From Spirogloea muscicola (lineage: Eukaryota; Streptophyta; Zygnematophyceae; Spirogloeales; Spirogloeaceae), in the NCBI GenBank assembly GCA_009602725.1, contig WELB01000041.1:248288-308162 (forward strand): 59,875 nt of DNA. The letters run 5' to 3'. Numbering within the stretch: position 1 is the first letter of the stretch; each line of letters starts with the position of its first letter. A model generated the notes under the pieces. The model had not been told where the DNA came from, did not search any database, and saw only the letters and a program-made list of their open reading frames with translations. The translations under genes and the position numbers were made by a program. Shown here one piece after another: positions 1-10,424 of the stretch.

Positions 1-354
1 ATTGGCGGCATCGGCGCCCGGGCTGTCGCGAGCGGGCCGTCGCGTGCGCCGGCGCCCATGGTGTGAGGCCCTCTGCGCGCGGCGGCGGCGGCGGCGGCGT
101 TCGTGGCGGCGGCGGCAGCGGTGGAGCCGCCCCGGGGGCTGCCGCTGCCTGTGGCGGCATGGCTTCTGCATATGGCGGCGCCGATGACGGCGGCATCATA
201 GGGTACGCAACACCGCGGACCCCACTCCCGGAGCACATCTCCTGGACTGTCGATTCTTCCTGTTGCGCTCGCCGGCCAGGCAATGGAACCATATTCGGTC
301 GCCGCGCAGAGCAACAGCCGCTGGCAGGGATTGTCCCCAGCAGCGCCGGCGCTG
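1..354. other. GC-rich upstream stretch, no gene recognised
   Basis: This is GCC/GGC-rich low-complexity sequence, with runs of GGC around 80-130. Open frames exist but look like composition artefacts and match nothing I recognise. It probably includes the 5' UTR and promoter of RER1, which starts at 355. An in-frame ATG at 283 could extend RER1 by 24 residues. Confidence 0.5.
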
Positions 355-1727
355 ATGGCTGCCAGCGTGCGCCGCTTGGCCAGTGGCTCGAGCCCGGCCT
401 CCAAGTTCCGCCACGACGTCAGCCGGCGCTTCCAGGTGAGCAGCGGCGGCGGCCATGGAGCACCATGGCAGCACTGTCGACCATGCCAGTGCCGCCGAGC
501 CCATTGCCGTCCCGGCGCTGGAGATGAGCTGCTCCTGTGCCCTCCTGCGCAGTACTACCTGGACAAGTCGACGCCGCACCACGCGGCGCGCTGGGGGGGC
601 TCTGTCGGCGTGGCCATCATCTACGCCCTCCGCGTCTGGTACCTCAAGGTACCGCGCTGCCGGCATCGACCCAATTCGGCCTCGAGGATGTGCTGTGCTG
701 AAGGCAGCAGCAATGTCCCAGCCCACTTCTGGCATCGTCAACGTGCAGCCGAACGGCTTGTAGTCTAAGCGGCTCATTGGCCAAGTAGGGCGGCGACGTC
801 GGCCGCCGCGTCGGTGGCGTGATTGATTGCTTTATGGTTCGTTTACCAATGGCGTGCGAACAGGGCTTCTACATTGTGACGTATGGTCTCGGCATCTACA
901 TCCTCAACCTGCTCATCGGCTTCCTGTCGCCGCAAGTCGACCCTGAGGTCGAGGGCCCCGCGCTGCCCACCAAGGGCAGCGACGAGTTCAAGCCCTTCAT
1001 CCGCCGGCTGCCGGAGTTCAAGTTCTGGTACTGGCAGAGAATTGCCAAGGCGGCGCTCTCTTGTCAGCGATGTCTGAATGCATGCCTCTCTGCAGCATGG
1101 CGGATGTCAGCCCAACTGCATGCTGTAAACCCCTCCACAGTCACCTCCTGAGACCCTGTGTACTCACGTGCCATGATGTACTGAGGCAATGGCTGAAGTA
1201 TTGGCGTACAAGCCCTAGCGTCGATTAGACACTATCCTAGCATCATGACGATGACACTCTCTCAGCAGCATATCACACACACCACCTTGGCTGGCGCAGG
1301 TATGCTGTGACCAAAGCCTTCATGGTGGCGTTTGTGCTCACCTTCTTCCCCGTCTTTGATGTACCCGTGTTCTGGCCCATATTGTTACTCTACTGGATCA
1401 CGCTCTTTGTCCTCACCATGAAACGCCAGATCAAGCACATGATCAAGTACAAGTACATCCCCTTCTCCTTCGGCAAGCAGGTGCGTCATGGCGTGCTCGA
1501 TCCCCTTAAGCCTTTGCTCAATGTCCTAGCCCTTAGCCCTTGGACCCATTGGGATGCCTTTGTGGACTTTGCAGACAACCTGTGCACCATTCTACTGCTT
1601 GGATTTGCCAATCTCATGCATGATATTGCACCGTGGCCTCTTGATGCTCCTGCAGACGTACAAGGCAAAGAAGTCGAGCGCCAGCAATGGGCCTGCGGTT
1701 GAAAAGGCGAGCTCGTCCAAGGACTGA
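355..1727 (+). CDS. RER1: RER1, Golgi-to-ER retrieval receptor
   Basis: RER1 is a four-pass membrane protein of the early Golgi that returns escaped ER membrane proteins by COPI vesicles. Exons: 355-435, 553-648, 864-1027, 1300-1480 and 1656-1727, giving 197 residues, the usual length for the family. Family landmarks in order are YYLDKSTPH after exon 1, [20 protein letters not shown] (exon 3), SPQVDPE, the [10 protein letters not shown] junction formed across introns 3 and 4, then [11 protein letters not shown] and [16 protein letters not shown], and a charged Lys/Ser tail. All phases agree. The donor of exon 3 is G|GTACTG, not the common GTRAG. The start at 355 was chosen because it gives a normal length; 283 is an in-frame alternative. 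Confidence 0.93.
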
Positions 1728-2239
1728 GCCACACACTGCTCTGCCACAGGAATTTTTCTTGCTTAGCTTCTCTGCGAGCCTTTCTCAATTTCAATCCTGA
1801 ATCTCAAACCTCAACCCTGATTCACCAGTATACCTACCTGCCATACCTAGCCATGCGTGTGCACCATCTTGCCCGTCAACCTTTGTCTGCTCGCACAGTA
1901 GACTCATGCGCTGTGCGCTCACCGCCAGACAGGGCCTATTATATGTCGGGACCCGAATGTGAGCGCTTGGCTGCAGCAAGTTGCAGCTTATTTGTTGTGC
2001 GATGCATGCCAGAAGCTGGCATAGCAGGATCGACCACAACTTAGCTGAGCAGGACCCCATGATGTGACTGCTGCCTGCCGTGAAGGACTCTACTTGTCCA
2101 ACATTAAGAGCTGTGAATGCTTTTAATTGTGTGAGGCGTGTAGACAGCCACTGCATTCTTGACTGAAGCAGAGTCTCTCAAAGCTTTACTGTTTGTCATA
2201 CCAAAGCAGACAGTCTCAATTGGCCACCAATGGCCTGCG
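1728..2239. other. Convergent intergenic region between RER1 and NUFIP1
   Basis: This lies between the stop codons of two convergent genes, so it should hold both 3' UTRs. It is less GC-rich than the coding DNA. Only short open frames without recognisable protein similarity are present. Confidence 0.5.
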
Positions 2240-5200
2240 TCATGGATTGCTTGCTGCAGCACTCACAGTGCAATCCATCAAGCTGCCTACTGTGCGGAGC
2301 TCGTCAAAGCAGGAGGTGGCGGCCAATTCTGGCGCCAGCCTCAGCCCTGTGCCGGCTGCCGGCGCAACCTCACCTCCAGCCTCTTTCTGTTCCCTAGGTT
2401 TTACCTCTCGGTCATCCTCCTCACCCTCCTCCCTCACCGCCTCCGCTTCTCCCTCCTCCTCCTCCTCCTCCTCCTCCTCCTCCTCCTCCTCCTCCTCTTC
2501 ATCCTCCACCTCCTCCTCCTCCTCCTGCTCCTCCTCCTCTTCCTCCTGCTCCTCCTCATCCTCATACTCCTCTTTGGCCTCCAGCACGACATTCTTCTCC
2601 TCAAGTTGCTCAGTGTTGCGTGCGCACGTAGCAGCTTGGATGGCAGCCTCGCCAGGCTTCCATGACTGCGTGGCCGTTTCTCCAGGACCGTCATCAGCCC
2701 ACGTGGGGAGCTTGAGGGCCGTGCCGGGCGGGTTGGAGAAGAAGCCATTGTCAACAAAAAACCGGAAGGCCTGCAGGAGGTAGCTGCGGTCCTGCTGGAT
2801 CTCTGGTGCCAGCAGCTTCGCCAGGAGAGAGGGAGGAGCCCCTGCCGCCGTCGTCGCTGCCCCCCTCCGCCACGCCGCCCGGCCTCCGCCACCGTCGCCA
2901 CCCTGCCGGCCCTCGGGCCCACTGTTGTCGCCGCCTTGGTGCAGCTGGTGCGAGAAGTTGCATCTCGAGCCCTTGCGGCAGCGTCCGCGGCGGTAAAAGT
3001 AGCACGGGCGCGCTCTCGAGCCAGGCGCCTGCTGGGGCAGGGCCCTCGCCGGCCCTTTGCTGACGCTCGCCCTGGCCGACTTGCTGTCCCGCCCTCCTTC
3101 CGGGGATCCTTGCACTTCACTAACCGAGGTGCCTGTGGGTGGTACGTCCATGGCTGCTGACGACGACGACGCAACCTCCATTTCGTCAGCCTGACAGTTG
3201 CCGTCGCCTCGGCCGACCTCTGCAGCAACATCGGTGGCTGTCTGCCGCTCGTCCACCATTGCCGTCACCGACGGCGCCGCCGAATCGGCGACCTGGTCCT
3301 TCGGCCTGGCCGGACTCGCCTGCCGCTGCCTCTTGCGCTCCGCTTCGCCTTCCTCCAGCAGCACGCAGCCGCCACCACCATCACGGCCCTTCTCGCCTCC
3401 CTCTGGCGGCCGCATGCCTTCAACATGACCGAGGCTGCCTGCCCCATCCTCGCTCCTAACGAAGGCGGCGGCAGGTCTGCCCCAGGACGCAGCGGCATAG
3501 TCGTGGCAATCAGTCCCCCGGCCGCTGCCCCGGCCGCCCCTTCCCCTGCCGCGGCCCCGCCCTCCGCAGCGCCCCCGGTCGAGCCCGTCCTGGATATACC
3601 ACGGCGGGATCTCCGCCACGGGCACGCCCAACTCGGCCTGCTTCGCCAACACCTCTCGGAGGCGCTGCACGACACAAAGCAAACGAAGCATGTGAGAGGC
3701 TGCCATAACCTGACGACTGGTAACCGTGACTTAGTAGTGAGCTCGTTTCGCTGCTGGGTTAGTGAATGGCATGGGGCTTAACCTTCTTGCGTAGGGAAGC
3801 CTCGCTGTCCTCGGACGTGCCACCGCCCCTCCGCTCTGCTGCTGCATCCATCTGCAGTGTGGCATCCGACGCATGATGACCCGTCAGATGGAGGTCACTC
3901 TTCCGCTGCCCGCAGATAGTAACCCTGCCAACCAAATCCTCCTGAACTCCGCACTTGTGATTGTCAAAACATGCCGTAATCCAACTCAATCTGGACCCAA
4001 AGAAAGACCTCCTGCAGCTCTGGCAGCTACAATCAGGCAGCCAGCGAAGCAGTCCCTAATTGGCCATTGCAGCATCTGTGCGAGCAAGTGTGCTGCGATA
4101 CGTGTCCTGTGCATGATGACTTTGCCAACGCCGGACCTGAAATGCACTTCTCTGCAGCATGCTGACCTTGCGCCGGACATTGGCAGCAGTTGGGTACTGC
4201 TGCCGCCGCTCCCGGCGCCACTGCTCAATGTCCTCGGCGCTCTCCCTGCCCCTCCGAAGCGCTGCCCTGGCAACAGCGCAGCGCCGCACCATGCAAAACT
4301 CAGTTCAGCTGCCGCAGGCTGAACTGCGCTCTGACGAGGGCAGGTGGCAGCCTCACAGCACAGGTGCGTGGCACCGGGGCTGCTCTCGTGCATCTGCGGC
4401 AGGTCCCTTGGCCACGCACCTCTGGGCAAGCGCGCTGAGCGGTGACTTCTCCCCGTGAACAGTCACGCTGTGCTCCTTGAGCATCTTTCCTGTGAAGAAC
4501 CCCAACACCAACAATCAATGCTTGCGGCGAGCAGGCCAGAGTAGGCAAGCCCCTCTGCTTCCTCATCTGGTTTGAAATCGTTTCCAGGATTGGCAACACC
4601 AGTGGTTAAGCGTCTACAGCTGAACTGTGTTAAGAAGAAGCACCACCGAATTTGCTTCTGCGCAGACGGGCCATGGAGGAGGAACCGCAGGGCCAGACAG
4701 ACCTGTGGCCTCGAAGGTGCAGCCGTCCCTGCCGCACCGCTGGTGCGTCCCGACGTGCGTCGCCAGCTGCGCGGCGCTGGGGAAGTCCTTCTCGCACGCG
4801 TTGCACCGCGCCGCCGTTCCCGACGTCGCCGACGCTGCCGACGGAGAGGGCCTGCGAACCACCACTGTCCAAAGCCTAATTACATTGTAACAACGGCAAA
4901 AGGCATGGGATTTGCGAGGAGGACCCACAAAGCAGGCTCGGCAGCACAATGTGATACGATGCTTCGACCCTGTTCAACCCTGTGAGGCTAAACCCTAGGA
5001 CGTTGTAAGCTGACGCCCTTGCAGGGATAGTTGTCGTGTATTTAAGATCGATTGGCCATTTTGCAAGGATGGTTCTCGTGTTTTGGTATAATCGGAGGCC
5101 AAGATGGCCATACTGGCTTGCAGGGCTGCCAGCGGCTAGGACAGAAGGCAGGGCTGGGGCTCAAGGTTTAAGGCGCTGTGGGCGATCACGATTGGCGGCC

Positions 5201-5334
5201 ATGCAGGGAGCTGAACCTGCCCGCTGGCGAGCCGTGCCTCAGCTGCGGCGGCTGCGCCTGGGGCGGCCTCTGCGGCCGCCATCGCCCGGCGGGCTGCGGC
5301 GATGTGAAGCCCTGATGTTGCGGCGACTCCCAGC

Positions 5335-5365
<31 letters not shown>

Positions 5366-5731
5366 TCTCGGCGACGCGAAACCCTGATGTTGCGGCGACT
5401 CCCAGCCGCCGCCGCCGCCGCCGCCGCCGCGTCGGGCATTAGCGGCAGCGGGAATGGCGGCGACCTTGGGGCCGACCCCGCGGGAGAAGCCGGAGCTGTG
5501 CGGCAGCGGCGGCGGCGGCAGCGGCGGCGACGGCCGCCAGATCTCGGGCAGGTAGCCATGGCGGCCCGGGGGCTGCTGCGCGTCCCAGGACCGCGGCGCC
5601 GGGGGTCCCAACACCAGCCGNAACTTGATGGGGCTGGCGTAGAGGAGCTGCGGCGGCGGCAGCGGCGGCGGCGGCTGCGGCGATCCGTAGGCGGGCTGCG
5701 GCGGGCCGCGAGCGTAGCGCTGGGGGTCCAT
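2240..5731 (-). CDS. NUFIP1: NUFIP1 homologue, box C/D snoRNP assembly factor with CCCH finger and acidic tail
   Basis: NUFIP1 is a nuclear adaptor that brings the R2TP/HSP90 machinery to 15.5K-type snoRNP proteins. Exons (minus strand): 5217-5731, 4703-4851, 4420-4489, 4167-4266, 3783-3905, 2240-3664; 793 codons before the stop, all phases consistent. The N-terminus is Pro/Gln/Gly-rich, with two copies of WESPQHQGF. Then comes the NUFIP C2H2 finger (CNACEKDFPSAAQLATHVGTH), followed by CGRDGCTFEATG. The family signature IEQWRRERRQQYPTAANVRRK is split by introns. Next is a PEP-like motif (RLREVLAKQAELGVPVAEIP), an Arg-Gly stretch, a CCCH finger (C-x7-C-x5-C-x3-H) and a conserved LLAKLLAPEIQQDRSYLLQ segment. 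The C-terminus is a long Glu run encoded by GAG repeats (about 2450-2520). The N at 5621 lies in exon 1, so that exon may be misassembled. The acceptor at 3905 is the least certain; 3851 is an alternative. Confidence 0.88.
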
Positions 5732-7305
5732 CGCCCGCCGCCGCCGCCGTCGCCGCCGCCGCCGCCGCGGCAGCGGCGGGCCTCGAGAGACGGAGAGGTC
5801 CGGGGGGGGGTGGGGGTTGGAGGCTGGGGTTTGGGGTTTAAGGGACGGCGTTCAATTTACCTACCGTCCACTGGGTTCGCCGCTCGTCTAACTTCTCCCT
5901 AGTCGCCGGCTCGTACTCGATATGGAAAGCCAGCACCTTCCATGGTGTGTGTTCGCCACGTTCCACATCATCAGCCACCAAGCACTGTTTCCAAGCTGGG
6001 CCTCGAACTGTAATTGTTTTTCTGGGCTGGCCATTCGCCCTCCTACTGGAAGAGTTCTCCCTCGGACAGCCGCTCAAAAACAATAGAGGCCATCGTTTGC
6101 ACTGGACCTGCCCTGGATAATCAGGGCCGATCATGGCATTGCTATTTCCTGCCAACCTGCCTCATCGATAGCTTGTGGCACTGTCTGTCGTCGTCAACTC
6201 ACAAAGTCTCCAGCACAGTCAGGTTGCAGGCTGTACCCTATGCACCATCATTGCTGTTGGTGGGCTTTGTGAGTCGAGATCCTCTGCAACTGCTTCTGCA
6301 TGGCAGCGACCTCGTTGTACAGCACGTTCCCTTGCAGCCAAATTGGGCTTGCATCCTGGTATCAATCTCACAGCTCTTGCATGGGGGAGCACATAATCAT
6401 CATTGTATACCTTCAATATTAGCTTCAACCTTTGAAATGACTTCGAGCGAGATTGGCACCCAATACAGTAGATTTGGACACCTTGTTGCAGAAAACTTCT
6501 TCACTTCACTTATCTTGATAGATGCATAGACATTCTTTCAATCCAACGAAACACAGCCAGGCTAATTGAGAATGTCAGAGGCATGTATAAATAAGCCCTG
6601 GGAGCCAGCGCCGAGAACCTGTCACTCGAGCTAAGTCATGCTTAGACATCTCAATTTTTCTGCGCACAACCTCTTCTTCAAGTACACACTGCAGGCTTTG
6701 AAGCAGAGAAGCATCAGCAGTTAGTCCGAATGTTCACTTAACATCATCTTTAAATAGTGCAGAAGGTCTATCACCAGATATACGACATCTAAAACCATTT
6801 TAAAATATTGCAGAAGGTCTAACACCAGAACTACAATCAAGCTGCACATGATTGCTACACCGTAAGGGTATACACTTGCTCTTCATTGCAGCATTCTGCA
6901 CTATTTTATATGCTCAAGTTGTCTTGCTCCCAAGAGAACTCACACACAGTTCACATTAGTGAACAGAAGTATGAGCAGCAGACTTCAGCTGCCGACTGCG
7001 GGGCTGCAAGAGCCATACAAGGCCAGCTAGTGAGACAATCCACAACTCCTGCATGCTGCGCACGGACTAGCGGCATGAGGAACTCCTGAATGGTGCCCAC
7101 CCCAAAACTGGTGACCTGCTCCCCAATCCTGAGCATAATGGCCTAGAAGCCTGCATTGTCACTTGCAGAACTCACAATAGAGCTGAGCTTGACACAGGCG
7201 ACACGGCCAGCCCTCCTCAGCTGCTGCACTGCAAGGCAACAGCAGCCATCAGAATGGACACAGCAGAGCGATATTGGTTGGTAAGGGTGAGGCAATACTT
7301 CGTGC
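5732..7305. other. Intergenic region with CCG repeat and telomere-like motif
   Basis: It holds the NUFIP1 5' region (CCG/GCC runs at about 5736-5775), a short degenerate telomere-like patch at about 5826-5842 (GGGGTTTGGGGTTTAAGGG), and then roughly 1.4 kb of lower-GC sequence that includes the U2AF35 3' UTR. The longest frames (for example 5838-6155 minus, 6014-6529 plus) have no recognisable motif and I do not call them genes. Confidence 0.5.
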
Positions 7306-8840
7306 TCAGTGATGCACGCCATTCTCGTGAGCATTCTCCCGCTCCCTATTCCACTGCTCAATCTTGGCTCGTCTCTCTTTACTTCCCTCCCTGACTGGAC
7401 TTCTCTGACGCCTGTCAAGACCATGACTCCGGCCACCATAATCTTCTCGGACCCTGATATAATCTCCGCGATCTCTGTCATACCGACTGTAACCACCTCT
7501 GTAGTCATCATAGTATCCACGCCCTCTACTACCGCCATGTCTGCCTCCATAAGCACCCCTGCCTACATAACGATCATCCCTGTAGTCCCTCTCTCGGCTG
7601 TAGTCTCTGTAGGGGGCTGACAAGCTCCGACTCCTGCTACGACTTTGTCTCCTTGACGATGTTGTCCTGCCAAATAGCCTCCTACGCAAGTCCCTGTAAG
7701 AAGGGAAGCAGTAAGTTGTCAGCATACAAAGCAGCCACTTATCAATAAGCATTCATTCATATCTGCTACACCGACAAGGAAAAGTGAACTTCGCATCGCA
7801 TGCAGTCTGATCCTCCTAGTCTCGGGCTACTACCTGCTTATTCTCTGGAGATGCATGAAGTTGCAATATCCTCCTCGGTTGCAGGTCTGCTCCTCGTACT
7901 GCCTACAGGTTGCTTCTCTAAAGTCTGTGACCGAAGAAAAGTCTGCTATGATGGGGCGGCCTGTTTGTAACATGCACAACCAAGACTACAGGTCAATACA
8001 TTTCCAAACAAGCAAGCCTCAGCATGCATCTGCGCAAACCTGATTTTACTGCTTATCACCCACGAGAACCCTCACAATGTCTGTGATGCACAAACTGCAT
8101 TGCAAACAACCTGCTATACATGTGCCTTACTACTACAATACTAGTTGCTTGTGTCAGGAACCTAGAGGCCCATGGAAGGCCGACTCGTCAAACATCCGTC
8201 TGGTCCAACTTGAATGCCTGTTCGATTCAGCCGCCAGCATGACATAGCAAAAAGCTCACCTGCATAGAAACGGCCCATCAAGCCGTGCAGAGCCGCCGCA
8301 GCGCTGCTTTCGTCTTTGAACAGGGCATACACGTTGCCGACCTACAACAACAACTTGATTGGAATTGAACAATCTGCCTGGAAATGGAAAGGTCAGCTTG
8401 TCACAGGAGGCCGCCTTGACACTTGCTGAAGGGGCTGTCACAGCAGGAGAGGCAGCATCACCGAGGTTTCCCTGATACGTAAATCACACCTGTATCACGC
8501 AAGCTCAGCATATCACAAGTACCATGTGATCGGCCATGTTGTCGCAGACGTTCAGGCTCTCCAGCTCGCCGTGCTTGCTCAGCTCCTCAAAGAGGTCCTC
8601 GTAAAAGTCGTCAAAGTGCTGCTGCACCTCGCGGGGGTCCATCTGCGCGAGCTCCTGGCCGGGTTGCGGCGCGTCGGGCCGCTGGTACATGTTGCTGAGC
8701 AGCAGCGTGGGGCTGATGGTCGGCCGGTTGTGCAGGCGCGAGCAGCGGTCGCCGTGCCGGCACGAACCGATCTTGAAGTAGAACGGGCAGTTGACGCGGT
8801 CCTTCTCGGTCCCGAAGATGGACGCCAGGTGCTCCGCCAT
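7306..8840 (-). CDS. U2AF35: U2AF35, small subunit of U2 snRNP auxiliary factor
   Basis: This splicing factor reads the AG at 3' splice sites and partners with U2AF65. Exons: 8523-8840, 8260-8341, 7834-7960, 7306-7693; 304 residues. The start is [20 protein letters not shown], typical of the family. Two CCCH fingers flank the RRM-like UHM. The first is C-x8-C-x5-C-x3-H (residues about 18-38) and the second is C-x7-C-x5-C-x3-H in exon 3 (CRQYEEQTC). The UHM holds [12 protein letters not shown] across intron 1. The C-terminus is an RS domain with Arg/Tyr/Gly/Asp-rich repeats and ends in the plant-like [10 protein letters not shown]. All splice phases agree. The upstream open frame continues past the ATG to 9140 but the extension is low complexity, so the conserved Met was chosen. 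Confidence 0.96.
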
Positions 8841-10424
8841 GGCAGCGCTGCCGCCGCCGCCGCCGTCGTCGCCGCGGCTCGCGCGCCGGAGCTCTACCGG
8901 ACTCTTCCCGCTGTTGTGCAACCGCAACCTGCACCGGCGAGCGCCGTCGCCCACAGCGCCTGGAGGCTCTTGGCAACGGCGCGGCGAGCGGCGGCGAGCT
9001 CTCCGGCGGCCAGCGGGCGGCGCTGGGGCGTCCCTGCCGCTAGGCCCAGCCGCGAGGACCGCCGCAAATGGCGGCGCGCGAGCCGCTAGCCGAATTGACG
9101 GGGCGCGCGGGGAAGGCGTCGTCAGGAAGGCGGCACACACTTACTGCTGACGGACGCTCGCTGCGGCCGTTCGATGTTCACGATCGGGTGGCGTCGGGGA
9201 CCTCCTCGTTTGAGACGGCCAGAAGCAGCTTCCTAGCGAGGTACGGCTTCTGGATACATCCCGCCTTCTTAGGGAGCGGCGGCACCGTTCTGTCGGAGCC
9301 AGCTCGTCGTCCCGTTTTGGGATCGTTACCGCCGCTCAGGCAGCAGCTGGGGCTCGCCTACAAGACGAAATGCAGGTGGCTCTTCCATAAGGGGCGAGGC
9401 CTTCTGTTGGGAAAGCATCGGAACTCCCAAAAGGGGGCGAGGGCTGGGTAAAACAATAGACTCTTCCAGTTGATGGCGATAGCTGTGTTGGCCAGCCCAG
9501 AAAACAGATGAACAAACTTAGAAGGGCTAGAAGGGCACTGAAGCTTACAACGACTCAAGTGGCCACTGTGGGAAATGTCAGCCCACAGTGGACAAGGGCC
9601 AAAGGGCCGAAAGGAGAAGAGAAGGCTCTTCCAAAGATCGTTCACTTGCTCTGCTGAGCGTCTGCGCTTTCGTGTTCCCATTGTGGTCGTCCTGTGAACT
9701 TTGGGCTGGCTTTCACAGCCACTATGGTTTTCTTTGAGAGAGCTTCTTCTTCCAACCACACCTTCAGAAAGAGCCCTTCAAAATGCACTCTCCAGTTTCG
9801 CTTGAGCTTGATGAATTTCCGCGTTACCAATTAGTGCACGACTGTAGTAGTTTGCCTGACTGTTCTCTTGAGTGCCAGCAAAGCGTCCTCATGACGTCGT
9901 AACGAATCGTAGTCGGACCAAATGGCTCAATAGTGAAGAGAGCTAACACAATGTCTGTACAGCTGATAATTGTCAATATTAACAACTACGCTGTGGCTAA
10001 GGGCACAGCAGCTGTAGTCGCTCTTATGCATGTCAAGCAACTACAGGCAACTGCAAGCAACTGCATTTTTCCACATTGCCTCAGTAGTGATACTGTGTGA
10101 TTCAGCATCAGTCCAGCGGGCATCTGGCTAAAATCAGCTACCAGCTTGACAGATTAGTCCAAGGCAGCAAGCTTACATCCTCACACCAGGCGGCCAAGCC
10201 TAATCTGCATACATGCTTCATAGGCTCCATGTAACCATGCCCCAGATTTATGTACATGCTGAAATTTGTCAGCAATACTTGTACTAAGCAGCAATACTTG
10301 TTCCAAGCTTGAGCAGGTCAAGCTGCACCTAAAGGAAAAGGCCTCGGCAACCTCCTGAGTACAGGGGAAGTAGGTGCAGCAGTCCGCCTCTGCAAAGCCT
10401 TCACCACAATATAACTTAGATGTA
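8841..10424. other. Intergenic region upstream of U2AF35 and downstream of DEG, with repeat fragments
   Basis: The first 250 bases are GC-rich promoter-like DNA of U2AF35. From about 9460 to 9790 there are pieces of the dispersed GGGCTGG hairpin repeat: GCTGGCTTTCACAGCCA at about 9703-9720 resembles a segment near 20590. A plus-strand open frame at 9068-9451 has no recognisable domain. The remaining AT-richer sequence to 10424 shows nothing I can name. Confidence 0.45.

Noticed and set aside
5036-5902. 288-codon plus-strand frame over NUFIP1 exon 1
   Set aside because: The minus strand carries the phase-matched NUFIP1 exon; the plus frame is Ala/Arg-rich shadow sequence containing the N.
5838-6529. 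Overlapping frames on both strands in the NUFIP1-U2AF35 interval
   Set aside because: No motif, no plausible splice partners and no codon pattern like the neighbouring genes.
9068-9451. 127-codon plus-strand frame near U2AF35
   Set aside because: It starts in GC-rich promoter DNA and runs into repeat-like sequence; no domain, no splice logic, no family resemblance.
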